Positions 17,066-23,083 of a stretch of 50,009 nt of DNA are shown piece after piece (the stretch's first letter is position 1; each line of letters begins with the position of its first letter). This DNA is from a virus. The notes beneath the pieces were generated by a model that ran no database searches, was not told the origin of the DNA, and saw only the letters and a list, made by a program, of their open reading frames with translations. The position numbers and the translations under genes were made by a program. Location of the stretch: IMG/VR virus record IMGVR_UViG_3300047157_000091, positions 1 through 50,009 of that record; one strand, written 5' to 3'.

Positions 17066-17328
17066 TTACAAAAGACGCAATTGATTTAGGTTCGGACATT
17101 TTAAGAAATATTGTATTTCACGAAATTGCTCACGCAGTTTACGGAACTCAACACGATGAGAGTTGCCCGTTGATGTGTTCAGCATTGAATGAAGATGCAG
17201 TATTGAACAAAGAAGATTGCTTGAAGCATCTTCTTAAATATCAACCTAGCGAAGAAAATTCTTCGCTAGAGGGATTTGATCTGATTGATCATTTAGAACG
17301 AAGACAACTTTTAGAGGAGCAGTTTTAA
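17059..17328 (+). CDS. Zinc metallopeptidase-like protein with HExxH (N-terminus probably lost)
   Basis: 89 residues: MWITKDAIDLGSDILRNIVF leading to HEIAHAVYGTQHDESCPLMC, an HEIAH zinc-binding motif (HExxH) on a predicted helix with a later His (HDESC) as possible third ligand. Such motifs mark SprT-like or related metalloproteases. Known family members have more residues before the active-site helix, and this frame begins right at the divergent junction with the headless terL, so the N-terminus may be cut. The C-terminus is acidic. First of five plus-strand genes with overlapping ends. Confidence 0.6.
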   Translation: MWITKDAIDLGSDILRNIVFHEIAHAVYGTQHDESCPLMCSALNEDAVLNKEDCLKHLLKYQPSEENSSLEGFDLIDHLERRQLLEEQF

Positions 17329-17504
17329 TGAATCTAATCGTAGAAAAAAAGAATGTGTACGGGGTAGAGCGTGTCTACCCCGTTTGCAATAAGGCAAAGT
17401 TATTTGCTAGAATTTCTGGCAATAAAACTTTACTTGATGAAGATAGAAAGTTGATCGCGGAACTTGGTTACACTTTCTCAACCAAAGCAGAGGAGATAAA
17501 ATGA
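17328..17504 (+). CDS. Small conserved phage protein
   Basis: 58 residues, intact: MNLIVEKKNVYGVERVYPVC, then NKAKLFARISGNKTLLDEDR and KLIAELGYTFSTKAEEIK. The 'EK.NVYG....YP.C..AK.FA...G.KTL......LI..LGY' pattern is frequent in small phage early proteins. Function unknown. ATG overlaps the preceding stop (TAATG) and the stop overlaps the next ATG (ATGA). Confidence 0.7.
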   Translation: MNLIVEKKNVYGVERVYPVCNKAKLFARISGNKTLLDEDRKLIAELGYTFSTKAEEIK

Positions 17505-17654
17505 AGATCAATCATAAAATAGTTGCCGAATCATCTTGGAGTTAAGTTGAGAGGCAATGAAACTTTTACAGAACTTCTAGAAATAGAAAAGCAAGTAAAA
17601 GAAAATAAGGAACGAGAGGAGAAAAAAAATGAAGAAACCAATACCGACATTTAA
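17501..17654 (+). CDS. Small protein, unknown function (one indel)
   Basis: ATG at 17501 gives MKINHKIVAE. After a one-base shift near 17530 the frame reads HLGVKLRGNETFTELLEIEK and QVKENKEREEKKNEETNTDI. About 50 residues, charged helix at the C-terminus, overlapping the next ATG by 26 bp. The repaired reading is more phage-like than the 14-residue unrepaired one. No function known. Confidence 0.5.
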
Positions 17655-17808
17655 CATTCAGCTTACTGATATGTTTAATGACCGTAAGAACCCAAAGAAA
17701 CACCAAGAGAAGTTTAAGAGGTGGTTATTGGATAAGACGGAACGAGAAGAGCGAGAGGCAAACATTCAGCGAGTTGATGCCCAAGTTAAGGGGGTAAAAA
17801 AATGGTAA
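17629..17808 (+). CDS. Small charged helical protein
   Basis: 59 residues, intact: MKKPIPTFNIQLTDMFNDRK, NPKKHQEKFKRWLLDKTERE, EREANIQRVDAQVKGVKKW. Good Shine-Dalgarno (GAGGAGAAAAAAA). Long charged helix. No family recognised. Stop overlaps the next gene's start, so translation is probably coupled. Confidence 0.65.
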   Translation: MKKPIPTFNIQLTDMFNDRKNPKKHQEKFKRWLLDKTEREEREANIQRVDAQVKGVKKW

Positions 17809-18008
17809 CTAAAAAAGACTTTAACAAAATAGCAGAAATAATTGAACGAAATACTCCACAAGGAACGTTTGTTATAGCTGATGATTTGATTAAAGATTTA
17901 GCTGATTACTTTGAAAGTATAAATCCAAACTTTCATAGAGGCAAATTTATTCACGCTTGTCATAATGATATGACTAGAAAATATAACGTGAATATAAAAG
18001 CAAGTTAA
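17802..18008 (+). CDS. Small conserved phage protein, helical
   Basis: 68 residues, intact: MVTKKDFNKIAEIIERNTPQ, then FVIADDLIKDLADYFESINP and FHRGKFIHACHNDMTRKYN. The 'F.KIA.II........ADYF...N..F....F..AC' pattern is widespread among small phage early proteins. Function unknown. It is the last gene before the strong plus-strand terminator. Confidence 0.7.
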   Translation: MVTKKDFNKIAEIIERNTPQGTFVIADDLIKDLADYFESINPNFHRGKFIHACHNDMTRKYNVNIKAS

Positions 18009-18015
18009 CCACCAA

Positions 18016-18052
18016 CCCCGCTCCGAGATAATCGGAGCGGGGATTTTTTTTT
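18016..18052 (+). terminator. Strong intrinsic terminator ending the first plus-strand operon
   Basis: CCCCGCTCCGA-GATAA-TCGGAGCGGGG makes a perfect 11-bp GC-rich stem with a 5-nt loop, followed by A and nine T, 7 bp after the stop of the preceding gene. A textbook Rho-independent terminator. It also marks the left edge of the segment with different codon usage. Confidence 0.92.
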
Positions 18053-18282
18053 CTAGGGAGGGTGGGCCCGTAGGTCACAAGCACAACCTGTACGCGAATC
18101 GCGAGCCTTATTTTTTATATAGGGTGGGTGGGCCCGAAGGTCACGAGCACAACTTCAGGTTGCGTGCGTCAATATGCGTGGGAATATGTGGGAATAATAC
18201 TTGACCTACTATATATGGTATATGCAGAAATTACATACAATCAGCGGTTGACTGATCGCGGGGCGCGCAACGGGGCGCGCGG
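18053..18282. repeat. Gene-free stretch with GC-rich direct repeats
   Basis: No gene is seen here. Two imperfect copies of GGTGGGCCCG-AGGTCAC-AGCACAAC start near 18061 and 18127, about 66 bp apart, each with a GGGCCC palindrome. Further on, CGGGGCGCGC occurs twice (18259 and 18271) separated by AA. Such GC-rich repeats are unlike the AT-rich surroundings. They could be protein-binding sites, an origin or a recombination scar. The stretch lies between converging genes. Confidence 0.5.
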
Positions 18283-18703
18283 TTAATTGTTTTTAATTCC
18301 GATTAATTTATTTTGTATAAGGGCCCAATCATTAACGGCTAGCGGTTTAACTTCTCTATGATCTAATAGTAGCCCTTCAATAGATTTACTTTCATAAAGT
18401 TTTATGGATGAGGGAAGGCGGGGCGGGGCGTGATGTATTAACAAAAAATTACGCTTTGATTTTTGGGTATGGAATAGTATTTGATGAGGGGAAAATCTAA
18501 CTTTATTTGTGGTAGTATACTTTTAACTCAATCATAAAAAACCCGCATAAATTATTATAACTTAAACAATCGGGGACGCCCAAATTGATATAAGTTTCAA
18601 TTCTCGTATGTTGAATTAAAGGGGTATTTTTTTTAAGATTTTGATATAGTTTTTTTTCGGGTTTCACCGTACACTTGCATATACGGTGACCCCTTGAAGT
18701 CAA
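18283..18703 (-). CDS. VRR-NUC-like nuclease (one indel)
   Basis: Sense from about 18700: VKPEKKLYQNLKKNTPLIQH, TRIETYINLGVPDCLSYNNL, CGFFMIELKVYYHK. After a one-base shift near 18505 it continues NKVRFSPHQILFHTQKSKRN and ends WALIQNKLIGIKNN at 18283. The pattern R-E...GVPD...F.IELKV...K.R.SP.Q..FH matches the PD-(D/E)xK core of small VRR-NUC-type phage nucleases: E (RIE), D (GVPD), E-x-K (IELK) and Q (SPHQ). About 125-140 residues. The start is either GTG at 18667 or TTG at 18703. Likely a Holliday-junction or flap nuclease, or a host-DNA nuclease. Pro is CCC/CCG, unlike the rest of the genome. Confidence 0.6.
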
Positions 18704-18806
18704 TATTTATGCGACTTCTTCTGTTAATAATAGCGGGCTTTCATACCTTACTATTGAAAATTATCAATTTTTATTGTCATTGATTAATTGATAGCCCCGC
18801 AATTTA
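18704..18806. other. Short AT-rich gap, no clear gene
   Basis: Between the nuclease and the next small minus-strand gene I see only fragments of possible coding sense on the minus strand (RYESPLLLTEEVA) without a secure start. It may be part of a small gene broken by indels, or the leader of the nuclease gene. Confidence 0.3.
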
Positions 18807-18920
18807 TCATTCAAGCATTTTGTCAATATCATTGCTACTTTCAATGATATCATACGAGTTTTCAATACTATCATAATGACGTTCTTTTAATATTAAGTAT
18901 ATCATAATTATTATATCCAT
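18807..18920 (-). CDS. Tiny acidic ORF
   Basis: 37 residues, intact: MDIIIMIYLILKERHYDSIE, then NSYDIIESSNDIDKMLE. A short hydrophobic start is followed by an acidic helix. It fills the gap between two minus-strand genes of the unusual segment. No family recognised, and the reading could be chance in AT-rich sequence. Confidence 0.3.
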   Translation of the reverse strand: MDIIIMIYLILKERHYDSIENSYDIIESSNDIDKMLE

Positions 18921-18960
18921 ATTAATTGTATTGTTTATTTTCTAATTGAAGCGCTTTGTT

Positions 18961-19512
18961 TTATTCCAAACAATGCCCAACACCGTTTAATACTTTCTCA
19001 AGTACAATGTTTAATTGCTCGGGTACACCACACTCAAAAACTGAATTGATCGCGCTTTGTTTATACAATTTCAGTTCTTTAACTTTTTTGCCTTCGGGTG
19101 TTTTTTCGGCCTCGATTTCGGCCAAATATTGCGCCCATTCTCTTAATTGATCTCGGCAATCGGACGGGTTCTATACCCTTTATTATAAGACCCGTGAATA
19201 ATAACTGTCACTATCGATTTTTATAAATTTATAACTCAATTTGTCTTTTAGTTCGGGGTCTTTTATTTTACCAAAAAAAGTTTGGGCTTTACGTTGTTTT
19301 ATTTCTAATTGCTCGATTGCTTGCTCGAGTTCTTTTATTACAACATCGGCTTTTATTTTTTTAGCAAGTTTTAATTCAGCGCTTTCAGTAAGATCAGCAA
19401 CTATTGATTTCACGCTTAATTGGGCTTGATCTATAAGCGGGTCAATTTCATTATTGATACGCTTTTTTAAATGCTCCAACTGATATTTAGTCGGATATGT
19501 TGATTTAGTCAT
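18961..19512 (-). CDS. Coiled-coil protein, unknown function (one indel)
   Basis: Start ATG at 19512 (MTKSTYPTKYQLEHLKKRIN) chosen because GGAGGTG lies 8 bp upstream. Residues 10-100 are charged helix (LKLAKKIKADVVIKELEQAI; EQLEIKQRKAQTFFGKIKDP). A one-base shift near 19170 leads to REWAQYLAEIEAEKTPEGKK, VKELKLYKQSAINSVFECGV and the stop at 18961. About 183 residues. Codon use (GGG, CCC, TCG) matches the unusual segment. Function unknown. It is divergent from the zinc-ribbon gene, with a 73-bp shared start region. Confidence 0.55.
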
Positions 19513-19548
19513 TTTTAACACCTCCATATTTTTTATTTATTTTAAGTA

Positions 19549-19585
19549 TTGACATTATGGGAATTTATACTTATTTATATGAATT
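19549..19585 (+). promoter_or_regulatory. Candidate promoter in the divergent 19513-19585 gap
   Basis: A perfect TTGACA (19549-19554) is followed by AT-rich sequence with only weak -10 matches at usual spacing (TATTTA after 17 bp). Because the gap separates divergent genes it must carry start signals. The -35 is convincing, the -10 is not. Confidence 0.3.
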
Positions 19586-19769
19586 ATGTCAAATGAAAAT
19601 AATCAAATGCCCGAAATAAGTTGTAAAACCTCAAATTAAACCAAAAAGACCCAAAAAAGACAATTCAAAAAAAGGGGATATATTTCAAAATTGTAGATGT
19701 TGCGGGGAATATATAAGGGGGGATTTTAGAAGTAATCTTGACGGCCGTTATTGTCAAGATTGCTTATAA
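19586..19769 (+). CDS. Small zinc-ribbon protein (one indel)
   Basis: ATG at 19586 reads MSNENNQMPEIS. After a shift near 19625 it continues KPKRPKKDNSKKGDIFQNCR, then CCGEYIRGDFRSNLDGRYCQ, DCL, stop at 19767. The paired C-x2-C (NCRCCG) and C-x2-C (YCQDC), 17 residues apart, form a treble-clef or ribbon zinc site. About 60 residues with a basic N-terminal half, as in small DNA- or RNA-binding regulators. It directly precedes the GP88-like gene, so they are probably one operon. Confidence 0.55.
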
Positions 19770-19771
19770 TT

Positions 19772-20473
19772 ATGAAATTATATAAATCAAAAAAATTATT
19801 AAATATAGATAACAACCCAAAAACCGTTAAGGGTCAATCTCAAAAAGTTATGACGGCTATTTTATATTTTGCGCCCGCTAAAATAAGCGGGTTTAATTTG
19901 CCCGTTTGCGGATGATTGCGCCTTAACTTGTTTAAATACAGCGGGGCGGGGTCAAATGAATTCAGTGTGCAATTAGGCCGTATTAATAAAACGCGATGGT
20001 ATTTTTTAGAGCGTCATACATTTATGGCCCAATTACATAAAGAAATTAAAAGACATATTAACCGTTGTAAAATTAAAGGGTTTAAACCCGCTTTTAGAAT
20101 TAACGGGATGAGTGACTTGAAAATAGAAAATATGGGTTTGATTGAAACATACCCAACGGCTCAATGGTACGATTACACAAAAAACCCGATAAGGATGAAA
20201 AAATTTATAGCGGGTAAGTTTCCGCCCAATTATCATTTAACGTTTTCATTAGGGTCAAGCAATAAATCGGACGCTAAAGAAATTTTAAAATTAGGCGGGA
20301 ATGTTGCCGTTGTATTTAGAAATAAAAAATTACCTAAAAAATTTATGGGTCATAAAGTTTTTAATGCTGATAAAACTGATTTAAGATTTAAAGACCCAAA
20401 AAACATAATCGCGGGCTTATATGCTAAAGGTAAAGCGCGATATGATGATACGGGATTTGTGCAAGATGTTTAA
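19772..20473 (+). CDS. GP88/DUF7227-like protein with Cys cluster (two indels)
   Basis: About 233 residues when repaired. N-terminal part: NNPKTVKGQSQKVMTAILYF and APAKISGFN. With one base added near 19900 the sense reads CPFADDCALTCLNTAGRG (C-x5-C-x3-C), then VQLGRINKTRWYFLERHTFM, FRINGMSDLKIENMGLIETY, QWYDYTKNPIRMKKFIAGKF, NYHLTFSLGSSNKSDAKEIL, GGNVAVVFRNKKLPKKFMGH and KDPKNIIAGLYAKGKARYDD. This is the pattern I recall as phage 'GP88 family' (DUF7227): 'KT.KG', a three-cysteine cluster, 'RLNGTSD', 'YDYTK', 'HLTFS'. Biochemical function is unknown to me. Cysteines plus a TIM-barrel-like strand order suggest a metal or Fe-S enzyme, possibly radical-SAM-like, which is inference. Confidence 0.7.
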
Positions 20474-20484
20474 ATATTGCATAA

Positions 20485-20592
20485 ATAGAGGTCGATTTGT
20501 GAGCGTGTACGCCTCTATAAAGAGTGACGCCAAGACGGGCGCGAGCGAGCGCAAGCGCCCGTTTAAGTTAACAAGCGAGCGAGCGAGCGAGC
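20485..20592 (+). repeat. Hairpins and AGCG tandem repeat at the right edge of the unusual segment
   Basis: ATAGAGG pairs with CCTCTAT (20485-20491 with 20512-20518). ACGGGCGC pairs with GCGCCCGT (20535-20542 with 20555-20562, then TTTAAGTT). From 20574 the 4-bp unit AGCG is repeated almost five times. No gene is evident between 20474 and 20604. The second hairpin could act as a weak terminator for the GP88-like gene. GC-rich simple repeats are rare elsewhere in the window. Confidence 0.5.
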
Positions 20593-20604
20593 AGAAGGGA
20601 TAAT

Positions 20605-20853
20605 ATGAAAAATTATTTAGTAAAGTTTGAATGTCAAATTGGAGAGTATCAACACATAGACTATATGCTTTTTAATAAGAAAAAAAGTGAATGGGGATAT
20701 TGCAAAGAATTTTGGGGTATCACTAAAAAAGATGAGTTAAAAGAAAATTGTTTTTGGGATGATTGGATGCAGAACGCTATCAAGGTTTATTCTGAAACAG
20801 AAATAACAAACAAGCAAGTAAAAACATTAAAAGAGTTAGGAGTGATATATTAA
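20605..20853 (+). CDS. Small phage protein, unknown function
   Basis: 82 residues, intact: MKNYLVKFECQIGEYQHIDY, then WGYCKEFWGITKKDELKENC and QVKTLKELGVIY. AGAAGGGATAAT supplies the ribosome site. Codon use returns to the AT-rich style of the main genome. Five genes from here to 21670 have touching or overlapping ends and form an early-type operon. The 'FW.....' pattern is known from small phage proteins, with no function assigned. Confidence 0.65.
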   Translation: MKNYLVKFECQIGEYQHIDYMLFNKKKSEWGYCKEFWGITKKDELKENCFWDDWMQNAIKVYSETEITNKQVKTLKELGVIY

Positions 20854-20854
20854 T

Positions 20855-21049
20855 ATGAACGAAGGACTAGAAAACATAAAACAAATAGATGATTTAGAAA
20901 ATAAAGTTAAAACATTATCGCATCATTTAGCAAATATGTGTTGTCAAGCAGATGAAGACACGCCAAGCGAGTATAGAACTGAACATTTTAGATCGACTAT
21001 GGATGATGCATACGAGTATTTAAGAAAAATAAATTATTTTAAAAAATGA
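20855..21049 (+). CDS. Small helical acidic protein
   Basis: 64 residues, intact: MNEGLENIKQIDDLENKVKT, LSHHLANMCCQADEDTPSEY, RTEHFRSTMDDAYEYLRKIN. Helical, with a CC pair. It starts 1 bp after the previous stop, and its stop overlaps the next ATG. Pattern seen in small marine phage proteins. No function known. Confidence 0.65.
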   Translation: MNEGLENIKQIDDLENKVKTLSHHLANMCCQADEDTPSEYRTEHFRSTMDDAYEYLRKINYFKK

Positions 21050-21231
21050 AAACATATAAAGTTATAGGTGGCTTTACAGTCTACGAGCAGTATCAAATAA
21101 ACGTACAGGCTAAAGATAGTAAAGATGCAATTAAAAAAGCAGAAAAAATAGGAATTTCACATTGGGATGAATTGCAAAATTCAAATGATGATAGTGGTTT
21201 TGTAATTGATGATGTATGGGAGGATGAGTAA
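21046..21231 (+). CDS. DpnD/PcfM-like small protein
   Basis: 61 residues, intact: MKTYKVIGGFTVYEQYQINV, QAKDSKDAIKKAEKIGISHW. A beta hairpin followed by an '(A/E)A..KA' helix and an acidic tail (FVIDDVWEDE) matches the DpnD-PcfM-like fold pattern (PF14207 as I recall), common in phages and plasmids. Its role is unknown. Stop overlaps the next ATG. Confidence 0.6.
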   Translation: MKTYKVIGGFTVYEQYQINVQAKDSKDAIKKAEKIGISHWDELQNSNDDSGFVIDDVWEDE

Positions 21232-21449
21232 TGATATTAGATGATGAATACATAACTAGAGATATGCTAACAAAAGATAGTTATGAAGGTAATAATTTTG
21301 CAGAAGGTAATGTAGTTAAGTATGATCTACAAAATGGTAAAATAAATGTTATTTGTTTTTGTAGTGATGAGAGTGTAGCTAAAGGAATTGCAGAAGGTTT
21401 AAACTTATTAGATAATTTAGAGGCAGATGGAATTGAGGTAAAAAAATGA
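21231..21449 (+). CDS. Small acidic protein, unknown function
   Basis: 72 residues, intact: MILDDEYITRDMLTKDSYEG, NVVKYDLQNGKINVICFCSD, ESVAKGIAEGLNLLDNLEAD. Alpha/beta pattern 'IN.ICFCSDE..A..IAEGLNLL' suggests a small globular domain. Overlaps the next gene by 4 bp (ATGA). No family function known. Confidence 0.65.
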   Translation: MILDDEYITRDMLTKDSYEGNNFAEGNVVKYDLQNGKINVICFCSDESVAKGIAEGLNLLDNLEADGIEVKK

Positions 21450-21670
21450 CACAACGCTATGAAGTACAAACTAAATTTATTTATGGCTTTGAGAATGTAT
21501 GGCGTACAATGACACAACGAGATGAAGGACACAATTATAGAGATAGTAAGAATAGGGCTATGGAGTACGAGCGCAAGCAGAAGTATGAGGCAATCATTGA
21601 TATGGTTATAAGGTGGTTGGATTCAAATATAGATGACAACCTGATCAGTGAATGCAATTGTTTTAGTTAA
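21446..21670 (+). CDS. Small phage protein MTQRYEVQTKF family
   Basis: 74 residues: MTQRYEVQTKFIYGFENVWR, then AMEYERKQKYEAIIDMVIRW and LDSNIDDNLISECNCFS. The first 20 residues match a short phage protein type I have seen often ('RYEVQTKF.YGFENVW'). The rest differs from that type, so the end may be affected by an indel. Last clear gene of the operon. Confidence 0.55.
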   Translation: MTQRYEVQTKFIYGFENVWRTMTQRDEGHNYRDSKNRAMEYERKQKYEAIIDMVIRWLDSNIDDNLISECNCFS

Positions 21671-21680
21671 AACTAGAAAT

Positions 21681-21764
21681 ATGACTTAAAAGAAAAAATA
21701 CTTACATAATTTAGCATTAGACCCAAGCACAACCAAAAGAGAAATAGAAGACGGGGACTTATAA
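21681..21764 (+). CDS. Tiny ORF before terS (one indel)
   Basis: ATG at 21681 is followed by a stop one codon on. In the adjacent frame the sense KKYLHNLALDPSTTKREIED, GDL runs to the TAA at 21762. About 27-30 residues. The composition looks translated, but the short length and broken start make this weak. Confidence 0.3.
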
Positions 21765-21811
21765 CATAATTATCTGGACATATACGCTATATTACGATAA
21801 GAGCACAAGCT

Positions 21812-21983
21812 ATGGGTCTACCAAAAAATCTAACAGAACGACAACAAAAGTTTGCAGAATTGCTAGTATACAACGAGGGGCGCAAGAGCCCGAGCGAGTG
21901 TGCTTATGAGGCAGGGTATTACCCCAGAAGAAGAGATAAAAGAATCAATAATAGAATCAGACCCTGATAATGATTCAGAGTAG
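21812..21983 (+). pseudogene. terS: Terminase small subunit, internally deleted
   Basis: ATG at 21812 reads MGLPKNLTERQQKFAELLVY, NEGRKSPSECAYEAGY, the N-terminal helix-turn-helix of phage small terminases that binds the packaging site. Usual members have 130-180 residues. Here the frame ends after 51 codons, and a different frame gives a typical acidic end (ITPEEEIKESIIESDPDNDS) with TAG at 21981. So roughly 100 codons of the middle appear missing, in the genome or in the assembly. TerS normally lies directly before terL on the same strand, but here terL is 5 kb away on the other strand. Confidence 0.6.
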
Positions 21984-21994
21984 CAATAACTCTA

Positions 21995-22210
21995 CTATAT
22001 AATTTTCTTGGAAACTTTTTTACTAGTGCCCACTTGTTTATAACTGGTTTGTATTCCATTTGAGTCTGGCCCTTTCCTTGGTGGAAGTTGATCCCATTTT
22101 ACATTAGGCATATTCTTTGTCAATGTAGGGTTTCTCTCTGCTTTGTTTCTTAATGATTGCTTGTAGCTATCATTCAAATCAGATTGTTCTTGTTCCATTT
22201 TATTTTTCAT
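21995..22210 (-). CDS. Small Lys/Asn-rich protein
   Basis: 71 residues, intact: MKNKMEQEQSDLNDSYKQSL, RNKAERNPTLTKNMPNVKWD, QLPPRKGPDSNGIQTSYKQV. Disordered-looking with basic tail. It could begin at MEQEQ, which gives a cleaner start. Overlaps the end of the gene upstream by 11 bp. Converges with terS, with 11 bp between the stops. Unknown function. Confidence 0.55.
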   Translation of the reverse strand: MKNKMEQEQSDLNDSYKQSLRNKAERNPTLTKNMPNVKWDQLPPRKGPDSNGIQTSYKQVGTSKKVSKKII

Positions 22211-22490
22211 TTATTTTTTCCATACGTACTATACACCCTTTTGGAAATACATTTCTATCAGAAAATAATTCATCATTAACTTCATAACTTGCAAAGGTTC
22301 TAACATTCTTTTTATCTTTGTTAAGTAAGTATGCGTGAGTTATCATCTCTGATGGCATAAAACCTTCTGCTGTATGTAAGTCTGCGTGCCCGCTGTCACC
22401 CGTGATATCCAACCACGTGATTTTGTAGAAGTAATATCTTTTCTTCTTGATGACAACAGATTTGTATTTAGATTTTTTCAGACGTTTCAT
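22200..22490 (-). CDS. Hypothetical alpha/beta protein
   Basis: 96 residues, intact: MKRLKKSKYKSVVIKKKRYY, FYKITWLDITGDSGHADLHT, AEGFMPSEMITHAYLLNKDK, KNVRTFASYEVNDELFSDRN and a C-terminal strand. The pattern 'I.W.DI.GD.GHA.......M.....T.G.L...D...V.TFASY' is one I know from small phage proteins in marine genomes. No function is established. About 375 bp of gene-free sequence lie upstream. Confidence 0.65.
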   Translation of the reverse strand: MKRLKKSKYKSVVIKKKRYYFYKITWLDITGDSGHADLHTAEGFMPSEMITHAYLLNKDKKNVRTFASYEVNDELFSDRNVFPKGCIVRMEKINEK

Positions 22491-22865
22491 ATCTATCTTA
22501 TACTATAAGGGAGAATTTTAGGGCAAAAAAGTTTTTAAAAATAAAAAAAATGCCTCGCGCGCCGAGTACATAAAAAATAACCTGCTAATACCAACACTTA
22601 TTTGACTATCTATTCCATTATTGCATACACTAACAGCACTTTTACTACTGTGCCAGAGCAAAATCGTCTACTATTCAAGTATACTGTCAAGTGTGCCATA
22701 CTGTGCCACTCAAAATCGACCCTTTGGCACAGCTATTAGTCAACAATACCAACGATAAAACGTCAAATTTGGCAAGTGTGCCACTGTGCCAAGCACTTTT
22801 TTTTTCTACAAAAAAAAAAAATTACCCTAGAATTCCACTTATGTGTGGCACAGTTTAGAATGATT
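22491..22865. repeat. Iteron-like TGTGCCA repeats in a gene-free region
   Basis: No gene is seen in this stretch. TGTGCCA occurs at 22649, 22692, 22702, 22777 and 22785, and its complement TGGCACA at 22725 and 22846. Two tandem pairs share the preceding context AAGTGTGCCA. Next to them lie long T and A runs (about 22797-22821), a readily melting segment. Clustered direct repeats beside an AT tract resemble replication-origin iterons. They could equally be operator sites for the surrounding operons. The palindrome CAACTCTAGAGTTG lies just to the right, inside the next small gene. Confidence 0.65.
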
Positions 22866-23036
22866 CTAAAATTTATATGGTTTAGTACCAATTTTCACTA
22901 TTTTTTTAACACCAGACCCTTGCAACTCTAGAGTTGCATAAGGTTTCCACGCTTTGCGCACCAAGTTCAGCTCTAAAATAAGATTAGACCACTGCTTTGG
23001 TGATATGTTTTTACTTTGTATTACTACTTTTTTCAT
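22866..23036 (-). CDS. Small basic protein, unknown function
   Basis: 56 residues, intact: MKKVVIQSKNISPKQWSNLI, LELNLVRKAWKPYATLELQG, SGVKKIVKIGTKPYKF. The 'ISPKQWSNLILELNLV.KAWK.YA.LEL' helix is a pattern familiar from small marine phage proteins, mostly beside replication genes. The frame is clean although shorter than 60 residues. It is immediately downstream of the exonuclease group and upstream of the TGTGCCA repeats. Confidence 0.6.
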   Translation of the reverse strand: MKKVVIQSKNISPKQWSNLILELNLVRKAWKPYATLELQGSGVKKIVKIGTKPYKF

Positions 23037-23083
23037 AATTTACGGGGCTTCCACTCTCGCTTCCACCCCATTCCCCAGGGAAA

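Noticed and set aside
18053-18282. CRISPR-like array
   Set aside because: Only two imperfect copies with a single spacer-sized gap and no cas genes; does not qualify.
18956-19429. Plus-strand frames opposite the coiled-coil gene
   Set aside because: The minus-strand reading has a strong Shine-Dalgarno and continuous coiled-coil sense; the plus frames are Ser/Phe-rich shadows.
20421-20603. 60-codon plus-strand frame over the AGCG repeats
   Set aside because: Its sense (ERASEQKG) comes from the simple repeat and it overlaps the GP88-like gene in another frame.
22649-22852. tRNA or riboswitch
   Set aside because: No cloverleaf or known aptamer pattern; the signal is short repeated heptamers.
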